Shown here piece by piece: positions 7,825-15,875 of a DNA stretch of 49,380 nt. The position numbers and the translations under genes are program-made. Origin of the DNA: Acidimicrobiales bacterium (GTDB lineage Bacteria > Actinomycetota > Acidimicrobiia > Acidimicrobiales > DASWMK01); contig DASWMK010000017.1 in NCBI GenBank assembly GCA_036399815.1, positions 1 through 49,380 of the forward strand, given 5' to 3'. The notes beneath the pieces are model-generated. The model was not told where the DNA came from, did not search any database, and worked only from the letters and a program-made list of their open reading frames with translations. Numbering within the stretch: the stretch's first letter is position 1; each line of letters opens with the position of its first letter.

Positions 7825-9385
7825 CCTTCAGGCACAGGGTCTCGTCGGCGCCCTCGAAGATCGACAGCACCCTCGCGTCGACGAAGTAGCGGCTGACCGG
7901 GTACTCCTCGGCGTAGCCGAACCCGCCGTGCACCTGCATGGCCTCCCTCGTCACCCACTCGGCGGCCCGGCACACGTAGGCCTTGACCATGGACGCCTCG
8001 AGCGCGCCCTGGCCCTTGGCCATCATCCGGGCGACCACGTAGGCGAACTGGCGGGCCGCCTGGGTGACGACGGCCATGCGGGCCAGCTTCGCCCTGGTGA
8101 GCTGGTAGGAGGCGATCGGCGCGCCGAACACGACCCGGTCGGCGGCGTAGCTCCTGGCCGCCTCGAACGCCGCCTGCATCACGCCGACGGCCCTGGCCGC
8201 CGTCTGGAGCCGGCCGTTCTCGAACCCCTCCATCTGCGAGTAGAAGCCGCGGCCGAGGCCGGCCTCGCCGCCGACCAGGCAGTCGCCGGGCACGACCCAG
8301 CCGTCGAAGGCGATCTCGTAGGAGTGCATGCCCCGGTAGCCGATCGTGTCGATCGGCCGGCCCTCCATGCGCCCGCCCCCGTCCTGGGTGAACAGGAACC
8401 CGCCGGCGTCGCCCCTCGGCTTGGGCACGACGAACAGGCTGAGGCCGCGGTGGCCCTTCCCCCGGTCGGGGTCGGTGCGGGCCAGCAGCATGAGCACGTC
8501 GGCCCTGGCCCCGAACGTGCACCACGTCTTCACCCCGTTGACGGCCCAGCCGCCGTCGACCGGCGTGGCCGTCACCTTGAGGTTGGCGACGTCGGAGCCG
8601 AAGTCCGGCTCGGTGACGGCGACGGCGGCCATGACCTCGGCCGACGCCAGCTTCGGCAGCCAGTGCCGCTTCTGCTCCTCGGTGCCGCCCTTCACGAGCG
8701 CCCTCGTCAGGATCTCCGGCCGGGTGATGAGCGACCCGCCGGCGCCGAGCGACGCCCTGGCCAGCTCCTCGGTGGCGACGACCATGGCCAGGTAGTCGCT
8801 CTCGCCGCCCGATGCGAACCCGCCGTACTCCTCGGGCACCGACAGGCCGAAGCCGCCCAGCTCGGCCAGCCCGGAGATGACCTCCTCGGGGATGTCGGCG
8901 TTGGCCCGGTGGACGTGCTCGGCGACCGGCGCGATGCGGTCATCGGCGAAGCGCCGGAACGTGTCCCGCACGAGCTCGAAGTCCTCGTCCAGGTGGCGGG
9001 GGCCGCCGTCGGCCACCAGGTCGGCCAGCGAGGCGAGGAAGGCGGGGTCGCGGTGGGCGACGACGAACGGGTGGCAGATCTCGAGCGGGTCGGAGGCGAG
9101 CCCCCAGTCGGCCTCCCTGCCCCACACCCTGGCGACCAGGTCGGCGACCGCGTCGGCCACGAACGCGCACGCGATCGCCGCCTCCACGTCGCCCTTGGCG
9201 CCGTAGTCGAGCAGCGCCCGCCCGGTCTCGACGGCGGCCGCGGCGTGGGCCAGGTCGTAGGCGACGACCTGGTTGGCGTCGACCCCGCCGTGCCCGGCGA
9301 GGTGGCGGGCGGCTCGTTCGACGACGTGCTCGGCCCGCTCGATGGCGGTCGCGGCACCGGCGAGGTCGGGGACGGGGGCGGTCAT
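7784..9385 (-). CDS. Acyl-CoA dehydrogenase (N-terminally extended)
   Basis: This 533-residue flavoenzyme of fatty-acid or related acyl-CoA oxidation has 'MAAVAVTEPDFGSDVANL' for FAD/substrate binding, 'FEGADETLCL' and 'QVHGGFGYAEEYPVSRYF' at the C-terminal helical domain. About 130 residues precede the usual N-terminal helical domain and form an alpha-helical extension ('AIACAFVADAVADLVARVWG'), an arrangement seen in large ACAD subfamilies. I chose the ATG at 9385; an in-frame ATG 13 codons upstream would add an unlikely 'AADPGRSLRWAA' leader. It converges with and overlaps the MSOX-like gene. Confidence 0.85.
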   Translation of the reverse strand: MTAPVPDLAGAATAIERAEHVVERAARHLAGHGGVDANQVVAYDLAHAAAAVETGRALLDYGAKGDVEAAIACAFVADAVADLVARVWGREADWGLASDPLEICHPFVVAHRDPAFLASLADLVADGGPRHLDEDFELVRDTFRRFADDRIAPVAEHVHRANADIPEEVISGLAELGGFGLSVPEEYGGFASGGESDYLAMVVATEELARASLGAGGSLITRPEILTRALVKGGTEEQKRHWLPKLASAEVMAAVAVTEPDFGSDVANLKVTATPVDGGWAVNGVKTWCTFGARADVLMLLARTDPDRGKGHRGLSLFVVPKPRGDAGGFLFTQDGGGRMEGRPIDTIGYRGMHSYEIAFDGWVVPGDCLVGGEAGLGRGFYSQMEGFENGRLQTAARAVGVMQAAFEAARSYAADRVVFGAPIASYQLTRAKLARMAVVTQAARQFAYVVARMMAKGQGALEASMVKAYVCRAAEWVTREAMQVHGGFGYAEEYPVSRYFVDARVLSIFEGADETLCLKVIARRLLERVPAG

Positions 9386-9413
9386 GGCCGCCCAACGTAG
9401 CGACCGCCCCGGA

Positions 9414-10103
9414 TCAGCGGCCACGCCGGGCGAGGCGGCGCATGGCCTCGACCTCGCCCGGGTGCAGGTTGCCGTCCTTCGCCTTCCACTCGACGACGGC
9501 GGGCACGGCGGCCATGGCGGCCCGGCGGTCGAGCCCGGCGACGACGAGCTCCGCGAAGCGGGCCTGGAAGGCGGCGACCACGACCCGGGCGGCGCCCTCG
9601 ACGGGGGCCTGCGCGGCCCGGCACAGCAGCCAGGTCATGGCCACGTCGGCCGCCGGCGCGCCCCGCCCGGCGTTGGCCCAGTCGACCACGACCGGGCCGG
9701 CGGGGGACATGAGCACGTTGGCCGGGTGGAGGTCCATGTGGACGATGGCGTCGCCCGGCACGCCGGCTGGGGCGAGCGCCATGCCCTCGGGGGCGGCGAC
9801 GTCGTGGAGGCGGCCGAGCAGCGAGGCGAGCGTCCTGGCGTGGCGGCGGGCCCGCCACGGCCGCCGGGCGAGGTCGTCGAGCATCGTCGGCCCCTCGACC
9901 CGCTCCATCACGAGCGAGCCGTCGGGGAGGACCTCGTCGACGCGGGGCACCGGGTAGCCGGTGGCGTGGACGGCGGCCATCACCGTCGCCTCGCCGGCCA
10001 GGGACCGCCCCGACCGCGGCCGGCGGAGCACCCGCCCGCCGCCCACGTCGAAGATCTCCGAGTCCCGCCCCGAGGCCAGCAGCGGTCCCGGCGCGTCGCC
10101 CAC
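9414..10103 (-). CDS. Aminoglycoside phosphotransferase (APH)-family kinase
   Basis: The 229-residue protein has the APH kinase core. 'LVMERVEGPTMLDDL' marks the hinge, 'IVHMDLHPANVLM' is the catalytic loop (Brenner motif with Asp and Asn), and 'PVVVDWANAGRG' replaces the usual DFG-like 'IDWE' metal-binding Asp. The N-lobe is short. Substrates range from aminoglycosides to sugars and small metabolites; nothing here shows resistance. Start is the GTG at 10103; an open frame continues upstream but over the neighbouring gene. Confidence 0.82.
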   Translation of the reverse strand: MGDAPGPLLASGRDSEIFDVGGGRVLRRPRSGRSLAGEATVMAAVHATGYPVPRVDEVLPDGSLVMERVEGPTMLDDLARRPWRARRHARTLASLLGRLHDVAAPEGMALAPAGVPGDAIVHMDLHPANVLMSPAGPVVVDWANAGRGAPAADVAMTWLLCRAAQAPVEGAARVVVAAFQARFAELVVAGLDRRAAMAAVPAVVEWKAKDGNLHPGEVEAMRRLARRGR

Positions 10104-10129
10104 GCCCGCCGACCGTACCCGGCCGCCGC

Positions 10130-10987
10130 TCAGAGCACGGCCTGCGGCGCCCGGTGGACGGCGCCGAGCGCCTTCACCCGCTCGGCGGTGACGTCGACCG
10201 CCGCGACCACGTACCGGGTGAACCCGTAGGCCGGCAGCACCTCGGTCGAGGTGACCGCCGAGAACGCCCACACCGGCACGAGGTAGCCCTGGGCCTCCTG
10301 CGGCGGTAGGGCCAGGTACCCGAGGGCGGCGTCCGTCACCTCGACGGTGGCGTCGTCGCCGAGGTCGGCGAAGGCGTGGTCGGCCGTGAACACCTCGTAG
10401 GCCCGGTCGGCGGGCAGGACGGGCACGAGGTCCTCGGCGACGGCGTCCCGCCAGAAGCGGTACCACCCGACGATCTCGCCGCCGTCGCCCACCGTCACCT
10501 GCGCCTTGGCGCCCGGGCCGAACACGGGGACCCCGGCGAGCTCGTAGGAGAAGCACACCTGTCGGGCGACGGTGACGGCGACCGGCTCGCCGCCGCGCTC
10601 GGCCCTGAGGGCGACCGACCGGGCGACGGTCGGCTCCCGGAGGGCATCGGACGCGAGGTCGTGGTCGGCGAGGAACGACCGGGCGATGCGCGCGGCCTCC
10701 CCCTCGTCCGGCAGTTGCGGCTCGGCCCCGCGGGCCTCGCCGTCGTGGGCGTCGAGGGTCCAGCGCAGCGACCCGCTGGCCCGGAACACCTCGAGGGAGG
10801 AGCGCTCGTCGCGGACGACGACGAAGCGCCCGTCGTCCCTCGGCGACGCGCCGATGCCGAGCCGCCGGGCGAGGCGCGACGCCTCGCCGACGTCGATGCT
10901 CGGGGCGGGGGTCCGCTGGAGCGGGAGCGCCCTGCGGTCGTCGGACAGGCGGACGCGCCGGTCGTCGATGCGGAAGTCGGCAGGCAT
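10130..10987 (-). CDS. Propeptide/PepSY-like protein paired with the DUF6345 gene
   Basis: This 285-residue protein has no signal peptide. Its middle ('YELAGVPVFGPGAKAQVTVG' followed by 'GEIVGWYRFWRD') resembles the FTP/PepSY propeptide pattern of thermolysin-type peptidases, 'GVPVfG.G..v.V...GEIVG..r.wR', followed by 'LPADRAYEVF'. I infer an inhibitor or chaperone-like role for a partner enzyme. It starts 11 nt downstream of the stop of the DUF6345 gene and is very probably co-transcribed with it. No catalytic residues are recognisable; similarity was judged by eye. Confidence 0.6.
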   Translation of the reverse strand: MPADFRIDDRRVRLSDDRRALPLQRTPAPSIDVGEASRLARRLGIGASPRDDGRFVVVRDERSSLEVFRASGSLRWTLDAHDGEARGAEPQLPDEGEAARIARSFLADHDLASDALREPTVARSVALRAERGGEPVAVTVARQVCFSYELAGVPVFGPGAKAQVTVGDGGEIVGWYRFWRDAVAEDLVPVLPADRAYEVFTADHAFADLGDDATVEVTDAALGYLALPPQEAQGYLVPVWAFSAVTSTEVLPAYGFTRYVVAAVDVTAERVKALGAVHRAPQAVL

Positions 10988-10998
10988 GTCGGCCCCTC

Positions 10999-11676
10999 TC
11001 AGCACGCGCCCCGCGCGTACGCGAGGACGGTCGGGTCGTCGGGGTCGGCGCTGACCGTGCCGGCGCCCCACCAGTGGTCCTCGTAGGTGTCGGTGCCCGG
11101 CGCGTCGGCCCGCAGGTAGGCCCACTGGGTGCCGGACGGCTCGGTGTCCTGGGCCGCCCTGATCCACGCCTGGCGCACCGTCCACCCGGCGTTCAGGTAC
11201 TGCGCGAAGTAGCGGCCCCGCTTGCTCTCGTCGGCGCAGGTCGTGTGGAACCCGCACATCACGTGGAGGCCGGCGAACACGCCCCAGCCCCAACGGTCGA
11301 AGACCCCCGACTCCTGGAGCACCTCGCAGGCGTCGACGGCGATCCACTCGAGGTCGCCGTCGCCCCAGCGGACGTCGCCCGGCCGGGTCGTGCCGTCGTC
11401 CGAGGTCGCCACCCCGAACAGGAGGCCGGTCGACGAGCCGTGGCCGGAGAAGAAGGCGATGTCGACGTCGTCGATCCAGGTGGTGTCCGTCCCGGCCGAC
11501 GGCGATCCCTTGCCCGACGACTCGAAGTCCTGGTCCCAGGCGAGGTCGTCGCCCCAGTTGAAGGCGCGGACGCCGTTCAACGTGTTGTAGAAGCCCTCGG
11601 CCTGGGCCCTGGTGTTGCTCAGGTCGTTGGCCCTGCCGTGGTACTGCTGCACCCACTCGATCCCGATGCGCGCCAT
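10999..11676 (-). CDS. DUF6345-type protein with caspase-like His-Gly / Asp-Ala-Cys motifs
   Basis: The 225-residue protein resembles the DUF6345 family. It contains 'IAFFSGHGSSTGLLFG' (near residue 70) and 'EWIAVDACEVLQES' (near residue 115). A hydrophobic strand ending in HG, and a later one ending in (D/A)C, are the catalytic His and Cys arrangement of clan CD cysteine peptidases (caspases, gingipains, legumains). I therefore infer a caspase-like fold. No signal peptide is visible, so it is probably cytoplasmic. The ATG at 11676 was chosen because 'ARIGIEWVQQYHG' begins the conserved part. The downstream propeptide-like gene could encode its inhibitor. Confidence 0.68.
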   Translation of the reverse strand: MARIGIEWVQQYHGRANDLSNTRAQAEGFYNTLNGVRAFNWGDDLAWDQDFESSGKGSPSAGTDTTWIDDVDIAFFSGHGSSTGLLFGVATSDDGTTRPGDVRWGDGDLEWIAVDACEVLQESGVFDRWGWGVFAGLHVMCGFHTTCADESKRGRYFAQYLNAGWTVRQAWIRAAQDTEPSGTQWAYLRADAPGTDTYEDHWWGAGTVSADPDDPTVLAYARGAC

Positions 11677-11740
11677 GGCGCCCCCCGTTGTCGGTGACCT
11701 CGGGTGGACGAGCGCGCCCGGGCCGGGCGTGATACGTCGG

Positions 11741-12283
11741 TCAGGCCCTGCGGACGGCGGCGACCAGGTCGTCGACCGGCGGGCGGTCGGCCGGGCCGCC
11801 CGAGCGGTGGACCATGACGACGCGCCCGTCGCGGCCGACGACCACGTCGCCGCCGAGCTGGAGGGTGTCGCCACCGACCCGCTGGAGGCGGCGGCCCCGG
11901 CGGAGCAGCTGCCCGTACCGGCGCAGCGTGGCCGGCCCCCACACCCGCCACCACGGGCCCCGCCCGAGCCCGTAGGCCCGGTACACCGCCCGGTCCTCGT
12001 CGCTCAGCACGGGGTAGGGCAGGCCGAGCCTGGCCCGGTGGCCGCGGAGGACCCGCTGGGGCGCGAACGTCACGAGGGCGACGGCGGCGTCGCCGAGGTC
12101 GTCGAGGCGGTCGCGCACGGCGACCGCATGCTCCTGGCAGGGCAGTCAGGCGAGGTGGCGGTGGAAGATCAGCACCACCGGCCGGCCGAGGTGGTCCGCC
12201 AGGCGCCACCGGCCGCCGGCCCAGTCGGGCAGGTCGACGTCGGGCGCCGGGTCACCGCAGTTCGGGGGCACGGGCGCCAGCAT
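11741..12283 (-). CDS. Peroxiredoxin-like (PRXL2/SelU-type) redoxin, predicted selenoprotein with UxxC motif (TGA = Sec46)
   Basis: Reading through one in-frame TGA (12148-12146) gives a 180-residue thioredoxin-fold protein. Before the TGA: 'PNCGDPAPDVDLPDWAGG' and 'GRPVVLIFHRHLA'. After it: 'LPCQEHAVAVRDRL', then 'ALVTFAPQ', 'GLPYPVLSDEDRAVYRAYGL' and 'LQLGGDVVVGRDGRVVMVHR'. These match the PRXL2-type redoxins, whose active site is CxxC right after the 'FxRH' strand; here it reads U46-L-P-C49. Without readthrough no usable start is upstream of the active site, so the fold would lose its first strands. A perfect 8-bp hairpin follows. Vertebrate SelU of this superfamily also uses Sec here. The start at 12283 overlaps the GGDEF/EAL gene by 32 nt; a GTG at 12271 is an alternative. 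Likely a thiol-dependent reductase or peroxidase in the cytoplasm. Confidence 0.75.
12107..12127 (-). promoter_or_regulatory. Candidate bacterial SECIS hairpin (redoxin gene)
   Basis: On the minus strand GCGGTCGC pairs perfectly with GCGACCGC (8 bp) around the loop CGTGC, which begins 26 nt after the TGA. Known bacterial SECIS elements have a G in the first two loop bases and a UGA-to-loop distance of roughly 16-37 nt; both hold. A weaker alternative puts GGTC in a loop 20 nt after the TGA, closer to the fdhF geometry. Folded by eye. Confidence 0.5.
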
Positions 12284-14975
12284 GCCCGACGGTGGCCTCG
12301 GTGGCCTCGGCGGCCTCCTGCTCCCGCGCCCGCAGGTCGGCGAGGAACTCGGCCCCCGGCCGGGGCGCGCCGAGCAGGAACCCCTGGGCCCGGTCGCAGC
12401 CGAGCTCGGTGAGCCGGCGCAGCGCCACCTCGTCCTCGACGCCCTCGGCCACGACCCGCAGGCCGAGGTTGTGGCCGAGGTCGATGATCGAGCGGACGAT
12501 GGTGGCGTCGCTCTCGTCGCTGCTCATCGTGGCCACGAACGACCGGTCGATCTTGATCTCGTCGAGGGGCAGGTGCTTCAGGTAGGACAGCGACGAGTAG
12601 CCGGTGCCGAAGTCGTCCACGCTCGACGCCACGCCCAGCTCGCTCACCTCCCGCAGCACGGAGAGGGCGAGCAGCGGGTCGTCCATCAGGTGGCTCTCGG
12701 TGATCTCGAGGGTCAGCCGGCCGGTGGGCAGGCCGGTCCGCCGCAGCAGCCGGGCCAGCCACGGCGCCAGCTCCGGCTCGTAGAGGTTGCGCACCGAGAG
12801 GTTGACGGCGACGCCGAGGTCGAAGCCCTCGCCGGCCCACCGGCAGCACTCCTGCACGGCCCGCTCGATCACCCACCGGGTGAGCGGCTGGATCAGGCCG
12901 GACAGCTCGGCCAGCTCGATGAAGTCGCCGGGGGCGACGAGCCCGTCGCGGGGGTGCTCCCAGCGCACCAGCGCCTCGGCCCGCACCACCCGCCCGGAGC
13001 GGAGGTCGACGAGCGGCTGGAAGTGGAGGGTCAGCTCCTCGTCGGTGAGCGCCCGCCGCAGCTCGCCGAGCAGGGTGAGCCGCCGCACGCTCGACTTGTC
13101 CTGCTCGGCGGCGTAGGTGGCGAAGTCCCACCCGCTGCGCTTGGCGAGGTACATGGCCACGTCGGCCCGCTGCACGAGCTCGTCGGCGTGGTCGGCGTGC
13201 TCGGGGTAGTGGGCGATGCCGATGCTGGCGCTCGACTGGAGGCGCAGCCCGTCGATGCTGAACGGCTGCTCCAGCGCGTTGGTGATCTTGCGGGCCACCA
13301 CCTCGGCCCCGGCCCGGGACACGTCGGTGGTGAGGAGCACGGCGAACTCGTCGCCGCCCAGGCGGGCGATCGTGTCGCACTCCCGCAGCACGTCCTCGAG
13401 CCGCCGGGACAGGGCGACGAGCAGGCGGTCGCCGTGGTGGTGCCCGAGGGCGTCGTTGACCTCCTTGAAGGCGTCGAGGTCCATGACGAGCAGGGCGACG
13501 GCCGACCCCTCGCGGTTGGCGGTGACGAGCGCCTGCTGGAGGCGGTCGAGGAGCAGCACCCGGTTGGGCAGGCCGGTGAGGTCGTCGTGGGTGGCCTGGT
13601 GGCGGAGCAGCTCGGCCGACCGGGTCGCCGCGGTGACGTCGTCGAGGGAGACGCCGACGGCGTCGCCGGGCAGCGGGAAGGCCCGCACCGAGAACAGCCG
13701 CTCCTGGTCGACCGGCCACTCGACGGCGAAGGCCCGGTGGGTGCGGACGACGCCGGCCAGCCGGCGGGGGAGCACGGTCTTCACCAGCGAGGGGAAGGCC
13801 TCGACGACCAGCCGGCCGACGAGGTCGGCGGGGTCCCGGCGCAGCAGGCGCCCGGCCTCGGGGTTCACCGCCACGATCCGCAGCGACCGGTCGTCGTCCC
13901 GGTCGTCCAGGCGGACGACGAACAGGCCGACGGCGATGTTCTCGACGATGTCGGCGAACTGCCGGACCCCCTCCTCGGCCTGCCGCCTGGTGGTGACGTC
14001 GACCATCAGGCCCCGGACCCGCACGGGGCGGCCGTGCCGGTCCCGCTCGATGCGGACCACGTCGTGCACCCAGGCGGTGGTGCCGTCGGCCCTCACCATC
14101 CGGTACTCGAGCTCGTGGTCCCTGCCCTCCTCCTCGGACTGGAGGCAGTAGGCGATCACGGCGTCGCGGTCCACGGGGTGGAGGTGGCGGGGCCAGAACT
14201 CCGGGTCGTCGACCCAGTCGGCGGCCGAGTAGCCGAGCAGGCTCTCGGCCCGCCCGGAGATCCAGCGGATCGACGCGCTCCCCGGGTCGCTCTCCCAGAC
14301 GACGGCGTCGAGCCCGGCGACCAGCTCGGCGTAGCGCTGGCGGAGGATGCGCTCCAGGGCGACGACCGAGGTGACGGTGAGGACGACGACGGTGCCGGAG
14401 ATGGCGAGGCCGAACACGCCGACGATGCCCTGGGGCGGCTGGGAGACGATCACGGCGACCGACATGCCGGCCACGGCCACGGCCAGGCTGCCGACGGCCT
14501 GGCGGCGGCCGAAGGCGACGGCCGTGAGGGCGAGGTCGGAGATGGCGACGATCAGGGTGGCGACGAACGTTCGGGGCTCGACGGCCGTGAAGGCGGCGGC
14601 GAGGAACGGGCTGCTCCACACGAGCGCCGTCGGGAGCCGCCGGGTGCGCCGCCAGAGCAGGTGCAGGCCGACCTCGTAGGGGAGGACGAGGGTGACCATG
14701 GCGGCCGCGATCCACAGGCGGTGCGGGCCGATGGCCGGGACCAGCGCGGCGGCCAGCGCCAGGGCGACGACGCCGGCGTGACGGGCGAGGAAGACGCGGG
14801 ACCAGAGCAGCTCGCGCCAGATGACCGCCTCCGGCACCTCGAGGCCGTGGTCGCCCGTCGGCTGGAGGTGCAGGGGCGCGTCGTCGTGCTCGGGCGCGGC
14901 GACCACGTCCCCCCGCCGGGGGGCGCCGACGATCACGCCCGTCCCGCTAGGGGGCGGGGTCCGCACGTTGTGCAC
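12252..14975 (-). CDS. Membrane-bound PAS-PAS-GGDEF-EAL cyclic-di-GMP enzyme
   Basis: A 907-residue protein. An N-terminal tail leads to about six hydrophobic helices (roughly residues 65-225), then two PAS-type segments ('VWESDPGSASIRWISGRAES' begins the first; 'GVRQFADIVENIAVGLFVV' the second). The GGDEF domain is intact ('ARLGGDEFAVLL') with a product-inhibition I-site RxxD ('RECD') just before it. The EAL domain is intact too: 'RAEALVRWEHP', 'NLSVRNL', 'LEITESHLMDD', 'DDFGTGYSSLSYLK', 'KIDRSFV'. It could both make and break c-di-GMP. Start GTG at 14975 is chosen because GAAAGGA lies 8-9 nt upstream; a minus-strand TACGCT at 15051-15046 may be its -10. Confidence 0.92.
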   Translation of the reverse strand: MHNVRTPPPSGTGVIVGAPRRGDVVAAPEHDDAPLHLQPTGDHGLEVPEAVIWRELLWSRVFLARHAGVVALALAAALVPAIGPHRLWIAAAMVTLVLPYEVGLHLLWRRTRRLPTALVWSSPFLAAAFTAVEPRTFVATLIVAISDLALTAVAFGRRQAVGSLAVAVAGMSVAVIVSQPPQGIVGVFGLAISGTVVVLTVTSVVALERILRQRYAELVAGLDAVVWESDPGSASIRWISGRAESLLGYSAADWVDDPEFWPRHLHPVDRDAVIAYCLQSEEEGRDHELEYRMVRADGTTAWVHDVVRIERDRHGRPVRVRGLMVDVTTRRQAEEGVRQFADIVENIAVGLFVVRLDDRDDDRSLRIVAVNPEAGRLLRRDPADLVGRLVVEAFPSLVKTVLPRRLAGVVRTHRAFAVEWPVDQERLFSVRAFPLPGDAVGVSLDDVTAATRSAELLRHQATHDDLTGLPNRVLLLDRLQQALVTANREGSAVALLVMDLDAFKEVNDALGHHHGDRLLVALSRRLEDVLRECDTIARLGGDEFAVLLTTDVSRAGAEVVARKITNALEQPFSIDGLRLQSSASIGIAHYPEHADHADELVQRADVAMYLAKRSGWDFATYAAEQDKSSVRRLTLLGELRRALTDEELTLHFQPLVDLRSGRVVRAEALVRWEHPRDGLVAPGDFIELAELSGLIQPLTRWVIERAVQECCRWAGEGFDLGVAVNLSVRNLYEPELAPWLARLLRRTGLPTGRLTLEITESHLMDDPLLALSVLREVSELGVASSVDDFGTGYSSLSYLKHLPLDEIKIDRSFVATMSSDESDATIVRSIIDLGHNLGLRVVAEGVEDEVALRRLTELGCDRAQGFLLGAPRPGAEFLADLRAREQEAAEATEATVGHAGARAPELR

Positions 14976-15045
14976 CCACGTCGTCCTTTCGGCCGATCGG
15001 TCCCGGAGTTCAGCCCCGCCTCTCGTCGTGACCGTCGGCCCGCAC

Positions 15046-15051
15046 AGCGTA
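15046..15051 (-). promoter_or_regulatory. Possible -10 (TACGCT) of the GGDEF/EAL gene
   Basis: TACGCT on the minus strand would give a leader of about 65 nt with a Shine-Dalgarno. The surrounding 148-bp gap also holds the opposite-strand TACGAT at 15088, so it looks like a divergent promoter region. Confidence 0.35.
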
Positions 15052-15087
15052 TGCGTCGCGGCTCGACGCGTGAGGCCGCCCCGGGCG

Positions 15088-15093
15088 TACGAT
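15088..15093 (+). promoter_or_regulatory. Possible -10 (TACGAT) of the 15124 gene
   Basis: TACGAT fits TAnnnT (4 of 6 bases of TATAAT). It lies 30 nt before the ATG at 15124, which has GGGAGG about 10 nt upstream, so this transcript would carry a short leader. Confidence 0.35.
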
Positions 15094-15123
15094 TCGCGCA
15101 CGGCGCGTCGGGAGGTTCGGGCG

Positions 15124-15273
15124 ATGAGCGACCAGGGCGATCCTCGGGAGGGCATCCCGACGAGCAACGAGGTGAAGCGAACGCCGGATCCCGGGTTCGA
15201 GTTCGAGCGGGACCCGCGCGACGTCCCCGATGTCGGCGGCGAGCCCGAGCCCGACGACGGCGTCGAGCCGTAG
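15124..15273 (+). CDS. Small acidic hypothetical protein, 49 aa
   Basis: Short unrecognised protein, rich in Asp, Glu, Pro and Gly ('DVGGEPEPDDGVEP' at the end), probably disordered. Coding is supported by a Shine-Dalgarno (GGGAGG), a possible -10, and close spacing (4 nt) to the membrane protein gene that follows. It may be an accessory of that protein, but there is no direct evidence. Confidence 0.5.
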   Translation: MSDQGDPREGIPTSNEVKRTPDPGFEFERDPRDVPDVGGEPEPDDGVEP

Positions 15274-15277
15274 CGCC

Positions 15278-15856
15278 ATGTCCGACGCGCCGACGGGCCC
15301 GGTCGCGCCCGCTGTGCCGCCGGCAGGGCAGGCGACGGCTGCGCCCGCCGGGGCAGCGGGCGAGCCGGCGGGGCACAAGACCTACCTCGCCTACGTCGAG
15401 GGGCTGGTGAAGGGCCAAGACGAGCGCAAGGGGTCGATCGAGTCGCGCGGGCTGTCGGTCGTGACGACCTCTGGCGTCCTCGTGTCGCTCCTGTTCGGCC
15501 TCGTCGCGCTCGTCTCCGATGCCGAGGGGTTCGAGCTCCCGAGGCGCGCCCATGGCCCGCTCGCGGTCGCGCTCGTCCTGTTCGTCGTCTCGGCCGTCCT
15601 GGCGCTGCTCACGAACCTCCCGCTGCTCTACCGGAACGTCACCGAGGAAGGGCTCAACACCGTCCTCGACAGGTGTTCGAACGACGACGAGCGCGCCGCG
15701 AACGTGCGCGTGGCGTCGACCCTCGTGACCGTCTTCGGCCGGGCGCGCGCCGTCAACTCGGTGAAAGGCTGGTTGCTCGTGGCAGCCATGGTGTTCGAGG
15801 TCGCCGCCGTCGTCTGCGTCGCCGTGGCCGTCGGCGAGATCCTCCGCGCCGCATAG
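15278..15856 (+). CDS. Small membrane protein with three predicted helices
   Basis: The 192-residue protein starts with a Pro/Ala-rich tail, then a charged amphipathic stretch ('YLAYVEGLVKGQDERKGSIE'). Hydrophobic helices follow near residues 60-80, 93-118 and 165-190. A charged loop with 'DRCSNDDERAANVRVAST' lies between helices two and three. This layout resembles small actinobacterial membrane proteins of unknown function and, loosely, the membrane effector modules of nucleotide-signal defence systems. No partner cyclase is adjacent, so I assign no function. ATG at 15278 was chosen over one 16 codons upstream that overlaps the 49-aa gene. Confidence 0.7.
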   Translation: MSDAPTGPVAPAVPPAGQATAAPAGAAGEPAGHKTYLAYVEGLVKGQDERKGSIESRGLSVVTTSGVLVSLLFGLVALVSDAEGFELPRRAHGPLAVALVLFVVSAVLALLTNLPLLYRNVTEEGLNTVLDRCSNDDERAANVRVASTLVTVFGRARAVNSVKGWLLVAAMVFEVAAVVCVAVAVGEILRAA

Positions 15857-15863
15857 GCCGTCG

Positions 15864-15869
15864 TAGGGT
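15864..15869 (+). promoter_or_regulatory. -10 element TAGGGT for a leaderless mRNA
   Basis: TAGGGT lies 6 nt before the GTG at 15876, matching the arrangement before 882 and 3789. Confidence 0.5.
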
Positions 15870-15875
15870 CGGGGC

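Noticed and set aside
4839-7889. A 1016-codon Arg/Gly/Pro-rich plus-strand frame
   Set aside because: Composition artefact of high GC; it overlaps three well-supported genes in another frame.
11741-12118. A stand-alone 125-aa protein starting at ATG 12118
   Set aside because: It would lack the first strands and the first active-site residue of the redoxin. The frame is open upstream through a single TGA to a good start at 12283.
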